From Diphasiastrum complanatum (lineage: Eukaryota; Streptophyta; Lycopodiopsida; Lycopodiales; Lycopodiaceae): 64,000 nucleotides of DNA. Within the stretch, counting starts at the first letter, position 1. Every line of letters starts with the position of its first letter. The notes under the pieces were generated by a model. The model saw only the letters and a program-made list of their open reading frames with translations, ran no database searches and was not told where the DNA came from. Positions 22,312 to 33,432 of the stretch are shown here, in pieces. Both the position numbers and the translations under genes were made by a program. The DNA is taken from positions 23,618,178 to 23,682,177 of the forward strand of contig CM055107.1 in the NCBI GenBank assembly GCA_029204225.1. The letters are read 5' to 3'.

Positions 22312-25300
22312 ATGTCAAGTAGTTCTACCCCTTCTATTCCAGTAGTTGTAACTCAACATGTTGCAACAAGTGCAACATCTTCATCTGACATTCCCAATGA
22401 AAGCTTTTTTTATAAAGCCACTCCTGAATCTGAACATGTTTTGGTAAATGATGTGGCATCGTCATCATTTACCCGTTCATCATCTGAAATTCCTCAAGCA
22501 TATACTTTTCAAGAAATGACGTCTGTAAGTCAGCTTGTATCAAATCTTTCGACCTCGTCCTCCTCTTCAGATACAGGCTCGGCACAACTAGAACATTGTT
22601 CTTTTGAACAAGTTGAATCATTGAGTGATGAGTCAAAAGTTTCAATTCACTCAGTTACCGATTCTAGTAAATCAACAGATCCAAGTAAGTCTGTTGATCC
22701 GCGACGTTCAAGCTTTTCTCATGTTCGTAGCAGACCTTCTCAAAGTGATGTTCGTCATGTTAAATCTAAAAAAGCTATATTCGTTGAAAATTTAGAGCTT
22801 TTTGAGGGTCCAGAACATTCTGAGGTTGGAGCAAGAATTCCCAGTCATAAAATTCCAACGCCTTCTCAACCAGTTCAAGCACCTACTAGTGTCACATGTT
22901 CAATTGATAGATCAGACTCTAAACAAAAAGAAAATACAAGAGAGACTTGAGATCCTTACCTGATTTAACGAATCGTCAAAAACAGTTGATTACAAAATTT
23001 GAGATTTGAAAGGTACGAAATATTATTTGCTGCTCATCCTGTTGTTTGCAAAAGTTGAGTATTAGAGAAATTGAAGTATTAAGATCAAACTTCTTTTTAC
23101 GAAGTAAGGATGAGAGAAATTACTATTTGTGTGCAACAGTGAGGCTGGACAAAAATTCATTTTCGTATTTTTAAAATGCTTTGGAGGTTTGTTGCAAAGC
23201 TTACAAAGCAGTTCACGCAATCGGAAACTCACGGCTTTAATGAATGCATGCACGACTTAAAAAAGACCCAACATTACGGGGATCCTTACAGGGTCGAACT
23301 ATTTCTCCAGATGCTTTAAATGAAACTACTTGGCTAAAGCATTTCATAGATGTGCACGGAGAAAAATTGTCTAATTCCTTATATTTTCACTTGGCGGATA
23401 ATTTTACAAAATTAGAAATATTTTTGATGTACAAAGAGTTTGCAAAAACAAAAATTGTTCCCTATTTGAGTTACTCATATTTTCTTAGAATTTGGAAAAG
23501 AGATTTTGGACTGGTCAAGATTTTCAAGAAATCACGAATGACAGTATGCTCCACTTGCGAGTTGTTAAAGTCTGCAAAACAACTTGCAAAGACCAATGAC
23601 GAGAAAGGTAAATATTAATCAAATTTGTCTTTCATTTTAATACTTTCTGTTTTGAAAAAAATTATGTTGCAGTCTTTTTTAACACCATTATGGTATGATC
23701 TTTATTTTATTAAATAAGTGAATCATTGTATTTTCAGTGGATGCTGCAAAAGCTCTTCAACTGCACAGAGATTAACAAACAGTTGAAAGACAAAAGTTGG
23801 CCAAGCATCGAAAGAAATGTTTGGAATGTCCACAAAAATATTTGGGACTTGTTATTGATGGCATGGATCAGAAGAAAACAATGTTGTCTCATTTTGTCAA
23901 AGTGCCCAAAAATTTGAACGAGACAAATTCTATTCAGGTTCATCTCGTTGGAGCAGTTGTGTTTAATGGCACTTTGGAGTCCAAGGTCTTTTTTTAATTA
24001 TCCCAATGTTCGAAATGATCCAAATTTGACGATCACCATTGTACATAAGATAATTTGCAAATTTGGTGAAAATCTTCCAGAAATACTTTATTTGCAGCTT
24101 GACAACACTGCTAGGGAAAATAAAAATCAAATTGTTTTGGCATACTTGTCTATGCTAGTGGAGAAATTTTTTGTCATCAGTTTCGACCCGACAGGTTTCT
24201 TTCGCTGGAGCAGAAGCCAGGACCCCGATAAACTTCTTCGCCCCGCTTCACCGAACCTCAACGATCTCAAAAAAATAAAAAAGGATTTTTGTTGGTAGGA
24301 CATACCCACGATCAAATTGATCAAATGTTTAGTTGCTTTTCTAAGAGGTTGAGACGCAAGAAAGCATTTTCATTACCAATGCTTCAAAGCATTGTTCAGG
24401 AATCATATGTGCCAAAGCCAAACGTGTCATTAATCAGACACACATATGATTTTTGTGATTATGCTAAGGCGTCCAACGAAACAGAGCGATGTGTAGCTAA
24501 TATTAATTATATTAGCTTTCAGCACCAATTAAAAATCAAATGTAACGAATCAGGCATTATATTATTATGGGGCAAACTATTTTCAAATTCAGTTTCGTGG
24601 CTACCTCTTGAAAGAGTTCGATTTTTGCTTAACATTCCGTCGACTCAAATCAAGCTTGCTATGTTGTCTCCCTTGAAGTCCTTGCTAGAAAAACAAAAGG
24701 CGCAAAGAGAACATCGTGAGATTGATCCATTTGCCTCATTAATTTTTGGAATCAAGTATTCAAGCAGCTTATCATTTTTTTGATGAGTTTGATCAACATT
24801 GGTGGATGGACTTTTTTGAGGAACAAAAAATCAGTTTGCTCAATCTCAAACATACATCAACAGCTGATGAATTTCATTGGCCTCATAAATTAGGAACATC
24901 AACTACGACTGTCGAACCTTCAGATCTTCCTCGAGATAATAATTTCCTATAGCTTGTGCAAGGTGAGGAATGTTTTGTGGGCTCAAGGAAGAATAGGCAA
25001 AGTGTAAAAGCTGCAAAAATGAATTGGCACGGTGATTTGAATGAAATCCAAATTGGAAGCCTTGTTGCACTTCTAGCTTTAGAAAACAATGAAGAACATT
25101 CATTTTGGATTGCCAAAGTACTTGGTTTTATTCAATATACCAATCAAACAAAAGTACTACATGTCCATTGGTTGCGCACCACTTCAACGAATGCTTTTAT
25201 GGGAAGGTACGAACTCGAAATGTTGCAAGTAGATCCAAAGGGCAAGAGAAAGAGATTGTCAAAAAATCAACCAAGAGTCGACGATTTGAATCTACAGGAT

Positions 25301-25609
25301 GTAGATGTTTTGGCATTTAATTTTAAATTAACAATGGCCAATCATCTACGGAAGTCAACAATATCTATATTGAAAGAACGACTTGGATTACTTGAAAAAC
25401 CATCATCCTCCACTCGTCATCAACAGAGAAAAGCTGATTTACAAGGTTTTTTGTCAACATTAGACGCGGATTCTGAGGAAGACATGCTAGTTGACTCTGA
25501 TGAAGAAGACGGGTCTTCCACTTCATCAGCTGAAAATGAGAGTGTTGAGAATATGTCAAGTTCTGAATTGAGAGGCATCAGTGAAAATTTCTTAGAAAAT
25601 GTACTTTGA
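22312..25609 (+). pseudogene. DUF7869-type transposase-like gene, broken
   Basis: Reading from ATG 22312: a Ser/Thr-rich N-terminal region (22312-22920), then after a frameshift and intron, exon about 23085-23606 (YYLCATVRLDKNSF, GRTISPDALNET, YLSYSYFLRIWKRDFGL, TVCSTCELL). The next exon starts near 23738 and holds GLVIDGMDQKKT (about 23845-23880), HLVGAVVFNGT, ILYLQLDNTARENKNQ (about 24083-24130) and LVGHTHDQIDQMF (about 24292-24330). A further part at 24956-25609 has FWIAKVLGF and HVHWLRTT, then an acidic Ser-rich tail. The DGMDQ, LDN..ENKN and GHTHDxID blocks are the signature of DUF7869 proteins, thought to be RNase-H-fold transposases. Frameshifts occur near 22935, 23765, 23996 and 24280, with stops near 23160 and 23241. 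It is the likely mobilising enzyme of the nested element. Confidence 0.8.
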
Positions 25610-25869
25610 AAAAAAGAATGTGCAAATATAATTTAAGTTATTTTGTATTTCAATGGGATTTTGAGTTTCAAAAACCATTTGTTCTCTTTAATTATTATTT
25701 CATTTGTAATTATGATGGTTTTATGAAGTTTGCAACAAAAAACTTGTAGTTCTTTATTTAGAATATGCTTTTTTTTTTTGGCTTTTTTTAAAAAAACGAA
25801 ATTTAGAGATTCATTAAAAAAATCCATGATTTTGGCTTAAAACTAGAACCATTAAAAAACACCAAAAAA

Positions 25870-25889
25870 GATTACTCTTTTTTAGGTCA
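25870..25889 (-). repeat. Right terminal inverted repeat of the nested element
   Basis: Minus strand reads TGACCTAAAAAAGAGTAATC. It differs from the left end by one substitution and one-base gaps over about 18 bases. The CACTA reading resumes just beyond it. Confidence 0.65.
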
Positions 25890-27153
25890 ACGTCCCAAAA
25901 CAAATGTCATCGTGTGATTCCATCTGCTCCACTATTGTGGCGTGATGAGGAAGCCGAAGAGGTAACTAGTGAAAAACCTCAAGGGATGGGAAAGGTCCAT
26001 AGGTTGGCACCCTTCCAACGAGAAAAAATTTCTACATTCATGCTTTATAATTGTGGAGTTATGGATAAATGGTTAGACCTATATGAAGAAAAAAAAAAAA
26101 AAAAGGGCCTTGTCTAGAAAGCGCCAACGACAGAATAGAGGTAGACACATGGCCTCAAATTCATATGATCTTAAGGCATTGTCCAAGCAATGCACTATGG
26201 AGTGGATGCATGACACACTACAAAAAGCAACAAAAGAGGGACAAAAAAATATCAAACACAGAATGGGACTTTGCAAGAGGATGCGAATGGAAGGTATTAT
26301 TCTTTAGATACTTTATTATTAGAACATTCTTGTTTATAACAATATTTGTTTAATCATTTTGAAACACCATGTTCATTCACAGTGATTATTTATGAGATTC
26401 ATGTTTGTCATGTGATAGTGCAAAATGTATAATGCTATATGGGCTTTTGGTTTCCACTTTCGTGTTGAAAGAATTGATAACAAGAGACGCACACACGATT
26501 GTGGTGTAATAGCATCTTTCCAACAAGAAAGTCAAAGCAGTGCACGAGATCGAAATCCCATCTCAGAAGATATAGACTATGTAGGAACTATACAAAATAT
26601 TTATGATGTGTCATTTGGTGAAAGTGGACACTATTTTTTATTTGATGTGAAATGTTCAAGGTAGTTTGTAGAGGGCCAAATGCAACCGTAAAATCGGATC
26701 CAAGTGAATTTTTTGCGATTGATTCATCAAAAACAATGAGCATGGAGTCCTTTGACACATTGGTGTTGCCTCGTCACTGTGAGCAGGTGCACATGCTATG
26801 CTATAATGTTTTTCATTTTATTGCAAGTGACTTCAGTATTTGAGTTTTTGATATATTCTAAAATAGTGATTTTTGCAGGTGTTTTTTCAACCAGATCGAC
26901 TAAACAAGATATGGTGGTTTGTAGCTCAAGTTGAACCACGTTCATGACGAGTATTTGAGGGTGCAAATGTTGAGAATGAAATGGAAAACCTTCATTTTAA
27001 CTATGAGATTGAGCTACCTAGAGATGTAGTAAATTGTCAAACCATACTTGAAGCACCCACTTCCATAGATGTTGATAATAGAAGTTCTTTTAGTCAGGAT
27101 GATGAAATAATTTATTGCAAGAATGAAATTGATTCTTGCAATGCTTTCAAATG
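25890..27153 (+). pseudogene. CACTA transposase, C-terminal part
   Basis: Continuation of 14599-17001 on the far side of the nested element. Pieces: 25914-26300 (KISTFMLYNCGVMDKWLDLY, with a frameshift at the A-run 26090-26103), about 26423-26786 (FGFHFRVERIDNKRRTHDCG, SEDIDYVGTIQNIYDV, with a frameshift near 26655), and about 26879-27153 (VFFQPDRLNKIWWFVAQVEPR, then an acidic end). The middle piece and this last motif are DUF4216-like, the usual C-terminal part of CACTA transposases. The segment normally between DUF4218 and FMLYNC, about 60 residues containing MYPFER-like sequence, is absent. Confidence 0.75.
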
Positions 27154-27307
27154 ATTGTTATTTAGCCAAAATAGAGTCTCATTTATGGTCAAGTAAGTGA
27201 AAAGAATAGACATAGTTTGACTTCAATCCCATTTTTTTGGAGATAATGTTGGTGAAGATAGATGTACGGCTTCATGTTCCAAGAAAATTCTCATTTTTTA
27301 ACAAATG

Positions 27308-28138
27308 TTACAAAGGCAGTAAATCACTAAAAGCATGTGAGTTAATGAAATCACCACCACAAACTATGACAAAATCAAGTGTTTCATCATAGTCAATCCC
27401 CTTGAATTGAGCATATCCCTTGGCAACTAGTCTTGTTTTATAATTGTTCACACTACCATCTTGATTAAGCTTGATCTTAAAGACCCATTTGCAAACAGTA
27501 ACATTTTGTATCTTTGATGGAGGATCAATAACTGTTTTCACGGTGTTCGTGTCTGGCATGTAGACTCTGTAGTATGATGAGTTGTTGTCATAACCTACCA
27601 AGAATTCATGCTCGGCTTTCTCATCAAGTTTCTTTCGAAGCTCATCAAGAATATGTGCATAAGCTACACAGCCAAAGATTCTGACGTGAGACAGGTTGGG
27701 CTTTCTACCCCACCATAGCTCATGTGGTGTCATGTGAGGAACACCAGACTTGCCTGTTCTATTCTGGATGTATGCGGCTGTAGCTACTGCTTCAGCCCTT
27801 GGAGCTTTCGAGTAGGCCATCATGCATCTGGCTGCTTCCATTAGGGTCCTGTACTTTCGTTCAGCAACACCATTGTGCTGCGGTGTGTAGGTTGTCGTTC
27901 TTCTGTGAATGATGCCACAATCATTGCAGAAGTTAGTGAAGCGATTCGAGATGTACTCTCGACCTCGATCTATTCTGATCTGCTTCACTTTGCTGCCTAT
28001 GCATCTTTTTGCCCAATTCACATATTCTGTAAATTTATCAAGTGCTTCATATTTATTCTGAATGAAATACACTCTGACAAATTTGCTATAGTCATCAATG
28101 AAGGTTATGTAATACTTTGAACCTCCTACTAAGATCAC
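27308..28138 (-). pseudogene. Copia pol fragment: integrase joined to reverse-transcriptase start
   Basis: One open frame of 276 codons. The N-part is integrase core (YYITFIDDYSKF, RIDRGREYISN, TYTPQHNGVAERK, LWWGRKPNLSHVRIFG). After YMPDTNTVKTV the reading jumps into the reverse-transcriptase start ([36 protein letters not shown]). The linker between integrase and reverse transcriptase is therefore deleted in frame. The rest of pol, gag and both LTRs are not found next to it. Confidence 0.85.
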
Positions 28139-28244
28139 GTTGAATGGTTCAGAAAATCTTTAACCGTCTTATCTGATATTCTAGAGATCCACTGATCTTC
28201 TAGCTGTCCTATAATCACTATAGGATATTATCTTTTGCTCCCAA

Positions 28245-28291
28245 GTGTGGATTTGTGGCATGCCCATCAGATGGATACCACAAATCCACAC
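28245..28291. repeat. Hairpin with perfect 14-bp arms
   Basis: GTGTGGATTTGTGG at 28245-28258 and its complement at 28278-28291, loop of 19. It could be a small fold-back remnant. Confidence 0.7.
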
Positions 28292-31200
28292 CTGATTTTG
28301 TGATTTAGACAGAAGAATTAACATGGTTCAACACTACATTCTGATCCTTACAGGTTAATGATAAGCTTCAAATCCCCCTGGATCCAAGAGCATCAACTCT
28401 AGGGACAAGCTTCTATCAACTAACAGATCCAATGTAATCCATATATCAGGTTCTACCTCTAATATCACAATTGACATCCAAAACTACAGATAACTTAATG
28501 GTTACAAAAATATAAGCTATGAATTCAACTAAATGAATTCTATTCAGGAAATTAATAACTAGTATTAAGCAATTATTTATTGAGATTGCCAAAATCCTAA
28601 TTGCGAAATACATTTCCAATCACACTTACTACCACTAATGTCCACTCTTCTTCCCTCCTTAGAATTTTCAGGTCCCTGAAAATCCTTCACTTAAGATATC
28701 AAGAAGATGTAACGACATTAGTAAATGTTTTTTAAAAAATTAATTACTATAGGAAAAAGTCAGAAACAATTTCATTTCTATCCTATACTTGGGTTGAATA
28801 ATTGATACATCAAAAATCATCTACTAGCATGTGAAACAGTACTAGTCTGATCTTTTGAATATAATTCACCATAGGATTTTACTAGAAATGAAACCAGTTT
28901 TACTTTTGATCAGTTCCTATTATTACGATTTTTTTAATAAAATTGGACTGTTCGCCCTTTTCACTTACTGGCTTTAAGAATTACTTCGTTAAAATTATCT
29001 ATAATTAATGGGAAATAAGATTTGGATTTGGGTACTTCCTACACTGTATTCACCCCAAAATAATATTGTCGAATAAAAAATTACCTCCAAATACTATAAA
29101 TTTTCTAGCATTAATTATTTAACAAGTATTTCGAAAGCTTTTAGTTTGTTCAATTTTAATGAACTAAATCATCAAAACCACCATAACCAACTGATCGGTG
29201 TTCTACCGATTTGAAAAGGAGAAAAACAAAACACAATTTAATTCTCTTCACTGGGAGTACCAATACTCCAGAATTAATTGGTTTAAATAGCATCGTACGA
29301 AGGAATCGGATTCCTAAACCGAGTACATGCCTGAGAACTGTACCACTCCTTTCGTTCCGTCAAGATCGATTTTGGAAAAAAATTTCATCGAAAATCGATT
29401 AATATTGCTTGACCACGAATAATGGTACTCAAGTTCCACAAAAGCTGGGCTTGCATTGCTAAAAGCCAAAAATTTAAAACCCATGTATGAGCGTCAAAAA
29501 GACGAGTCCATACGCCATGACGAGAGAGAAAAAAACTAACAAGCCCAACGCAACATTGCATTCAAGTTTAAGCAAACCCTAAGAGGGTTTTTCCCAAAAA
29601 CTAAGAGAAGATGGAGGCTCGTTAAGTGTCTTCATAGCCACCAGAGATAAATCCGAGCAGCTCCCTCCAACACATGCTGCCAACGAGGGAAACAAGAGGT
29701 TCCCTTTAAACCCTAAGGGTTCCACTCCTTTTCTTTCATCCTGGCAGCTACAACCACGATGGTTGCTCGATTCTTCAACCCTATTGCATGAACACACCTC
29801 TAGGACGCCTCCTCCCCTGGGAAAGAATCGAATAACTGTTGTTTTGCTGCTTGCGCACCCCCCTCTCTTGCTACCACAGATCGATGCTCTTACCACGACC
29901 ATCAATGGAGCAAAAATTTTGTCATCAGACTGTCAACGGGCTCCAAAGCCATCAGTACGAGTTTCAAATTGGTTGCATAAGAGGTAAACAAGGGCGCCTA
30001 TCAACATTTTGATCAGAGCCATCATGTTCTTGCACTTCATAACTGGTTCCTCAGCGCTCTATCTCCTCCACTGATCTACATACATGTTGTCACCATTAGG
30101 TTCCAAGTAGTTGTCAGATCCAGGATATTCAAGTTCCTGGCCAAGATTTTCAGTTACTGGCCAGGATTTCAGCTATCAACCCTCCTTTGCAGCCACTCTG
30201 CAAGTTTCCAGGAGGTGAGGTCCATTCTTTTCTTACTGGCTTCTACTCTTTGTTCCACAGGTCTTCCAAACGAAAAAACAAATATATGGTAAGCAAGAGT
30301 GATCCGAAATAGCCATCAGGGTTGTCTTCCAGCCCTCAGCAAGCAAGGAAATTCAACTGCCTATCAGTTCAATAGCTTTCAAGATAAAATCTATTGTCCT
30401 TTGCTACCTCTATGAACTGAAATACAGTTTTATCTAGAGTAATGAGGATAACTCCAATCTTTTCCAAACAGCGGAACACGGATTTTTGGTCACAGGATTA
30501 CATTCTCTTCTGCTAGCAACGGGATCTGCATGCTCCCCATTTCAATCCTTCCATATTAAAAAGGTTAAACCAATCTGAAAGTAGAACTGTCAATGATTTT
30601 TAGGGAACAGAAAAACACACAGATGAGGTTTAACAGGCCTTTGCTTACCGCATACCATTAAAGAGTTGTTATAACAATAGTTCCCTTCCATAATCCATAC
30701 TTGGCATACAAATATCCTCAGCATGCAAATAGCAGAATCATGGTTACTAATTTCTAGCAGTTTGTTTTACAAGATAAATTGAAACACCAAATCTTTCAAC
30801 AAACATAACTAGTTCTGCATGTTATCTATCTTTAATGACATGCGAAACAAGCTACTGGATTCATAAACACAAATCTTACTACATCCAAAGAAATCCTCTC
30901 AAGGTTCCACAAAAAAAATCAGAACTGAATCACTCCAATTAAAGACAATATTAACAAAAAGATAACCTGGTGGAAGTGCACTCTACCACTCCTCTTGCTA
31001 ATATGCTTTAAACTGAATTAGAGGATCCAAACTCGATTTTCCCCTTGAGAGTTTAGCACACCCATCCGGGACATAACTCCATGTGCTTCCAATTTGATGT
31101 AAAGCTTGTCTCCTTCCCATCCATGACCGCATCTTAGCCGGACTTTGATACTAATATAAAGACCCCAAAGGATTACCCCTAAAATGAGGATAGGAGAACA

Positions 31201-33423
31201 CAATAAGAGAGACTATGGAGCCAAACCACTCAACCAATCCTAGATCAAAACTAGATCTAGCCCCCAAGCCATGCCATGTGAAGCAAGAGAACGAGAGAGA
31301 AATTGGTAACCTAAACAATATGTCGACGAGAGAATCCTTTCCTCATTATATAGAGAGTAGAGTCCTGTGCATGTAACCATGCAACCCCCATGCAGGTCAA
31401 CTATAAATAGGTCTCATCTCTTCATGAGTCCTCCTGCCTATATCCATTACATAGACATGCAATACTTCATATGTCTCAATTAGAGTGTCTGGGTCCTCTC
31501 AAGATAATTAGTCACAAACAGGCCTTGACATGGAATTAAATCATGGCGTGACCAATAATCTTGAGTACTGGAGGGCCGGTCTACCATATTAGGACTATTC
31601 CAGGTCCTTAACCGAATATGGCCATAACACTATCTGAAAAAATTTCACTTCAAAATCCTCATATGCAGTGTGCAGCGCCTCAATTGCCATTACAATCCAT
31701 CTCACATCTGCAAATAGACTTCTTGTAACTTGTCTAATGGATCTCTGTATGTGAGATTTCGAAATCAAGAGATTATTGGTCTTCTATAGATTTCGAATAT
31801 CCTTTAGCCAGGGAAGGTCTCTTCGTCTGCCCCTTGGCCTTTATCGAATCAACGCGCGAGCACGGAAAACGCAAGATCAAAATTCAGGTCAAGTGCGTCA
31901 AACCGATACCTGAATCGAAACCAAACCGATATCTGATAGTAGTGGGCACACGGAGTAAAAACGGAAATAAGGTAGGTTACTTCGGACGCACTAAATCGAT
32001 ACCGCATAAAAGTAGAGAACAATAGCAATTAAGCAAAAAAATTCTAAGCGTTGTCCATCTATATATATAGTACAAATCCAAAATGATTGCATACGTGATG
32101 GTTTGGAATTTCGAGGCTTGGCAGTATTCATTACTTCGAGATATTCAAAGACTTGTCAATCAAATCCAATTATATATCCATCAGTCATTAAATGATTAGT
32201 CAATATGGCTAATGACGACCGTAATGATGGAAACACATGGTAATGTTGGTTGCATGCAATAGGATCGAAACTTCACTAGGTGAACTTTACACATATGCAA
32301 TGAAGAAAGTTTAACTATTGAGGTGGAGCAAGAAATTGGAACAAGCACTATTTCAAGGACAAAGCTATGTCGAAAAGTGGTGTGCAAAAGATAGGTCTAG
32401 TTCTAAAAGAAACGAATGAAAATAATTCGAGTGTCTAGAAAGAAAACTTTTCGTGCACAGCAGAATAAGCTATCTTCATCTTTCCAATGCATGACTACGC
32501 CTATCAATTTCAAACAAATCAATAGTGATAGAAATCACGTTTGAACTTATAGTAGCTAATTTTATAATTGTCAGTACTACAGTGATCTCATAGCCAAACA
32601 ATTAGGCATCGAAAATTATCAGACAAATAATTAGTCGTGAATTGTTCGCGAATTAGTTGCGAAGAAATACAGAAACGCATACATTCTGAAATGAAAAACT
32701 GAACGCAATGAAGGATAGTATTGATTCAGTATGAAAACGTAACAGAAGTAAATGAGTACAATAAGTTTCAGATCGAAGCCGCATACTCTATGCTATCTCT
32801 GAGCGGCTAAAATGAAAGTCTGAATTAAGCGTAATAACAATCTCTAAAACAACTCTAAGAAGTGATCTAGAATGCTCAAGAGCATTCAAGCTCGCAGACT
32901 TGAGAGAGAGGGAGATAACGGTTTTTTTTTTTAAACTGCATGAATATGAACAGCTATCCATACCAAGAAATTAGGTCATCAATTGCGATCGCTAGTTGGC
33001 TGCTGATCAGCTGGCATCCATTGGGTCCTTGTCATTGATTGCTGATAAGCGGTGAAACGTTCTGTCTGCATAAATGAACAAAAAATGTAGCTCTACAGAA
33101 ATGAACTAAAACAGCCACAGGCGACATCTTGAGGTTTTTCGTGAAAATGCAAAAAAGGAGAAGGTGCCCTTAAATCTCATTTAGGGTTGCTCCACGCTTT
33201 GCCAGTCATTTTCTTATCATTTGAGGCTCTTTTGAAAAAGTGAAAAATGCGACACTATGATTTTACACAAGAATTCTGTCAGGCAAAAAAATGTGACACT
33301 GTCGTAGACTCCGGGTAATTTTGCAGACTGTGTAAAAACACTTGTAATTATATAGATTTGGATAAACAATGGATGAAGATTCAAACCGATTATTTGATTG
33401 GTAAAAAGGATACTAATCCAACA
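28292..33423. other. Long stretch without a recognised gene; LTR-like parts
   Basis: No supported coding. Open frames at 29579-29905 and 31834-32025 have no family resemblance. A degenerate primer-like word GACTTTGATACTA at 31141-31153 (minus sense resembles TGGTATCAAAGC) suggests a decayed minus-strand copia LTR to its right. The last part, ending at 33423 with ACA, is probably the 3' LTR of the minus copia at 33424-35800: its minus-strand start TGTTGGATTAG directly follows a polypurine tract. The left end of that LTR cannot be placed. Confidence 0.4.
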
Positions 33424-33432
33424 CTCCCCCTT
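33424..33432 (-). promoter_or_regulatory. Polypurine tract before 3' LTR
   Basis: Minus strand AAGGGGGAG, then TGTTGG; the normal plus-strand primer for copia elements. Confidence 0.7.

Larger units (their letters stand above)
17002..25889. mobile_element. Nested TIR element carrying a DNA-methyltransferase gene and a DUF7869 transposase
   Basis: Left end TGACCCAAAAAAAGAGAAAT and right end, in reverse complement, TGACCTAAAAAAGAGTAAT form inverted termini at exactly the place where the CACTA transposase reading breaks and resumes. Inside are two divergent genes: minus 17825-21540 (ParB-like plus DNA methyltransferase) and plus 22312-25609 (DUF7869). A palindrome array (21566-21904) and a telomere-like tract (22013-22062) separate their 5' ends. 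Length is 8,888 bp. No clear target-site duplication is visible, and an estimated 60 residues of the host CACTA protein are missing at the junction, so the flank may be deleted. All genes are broken in this copy. The nested position shows it arrived after the CACTA element. Confidence 0.7.

Noticed and set aside
29579-29905. 108-codon minus-strand open frame with many Cys/Gly
   Set aside because: No recognisable motif, and its surroundings show no intron signals or neighbouring exons.
31155-31530. Complete minus-strand copia LTR next to the primer-like word at 31141
   Set aside because: The primer site has two changes, and no convincing TG start or paired LTR could be placed; only mentioned as a possibility.
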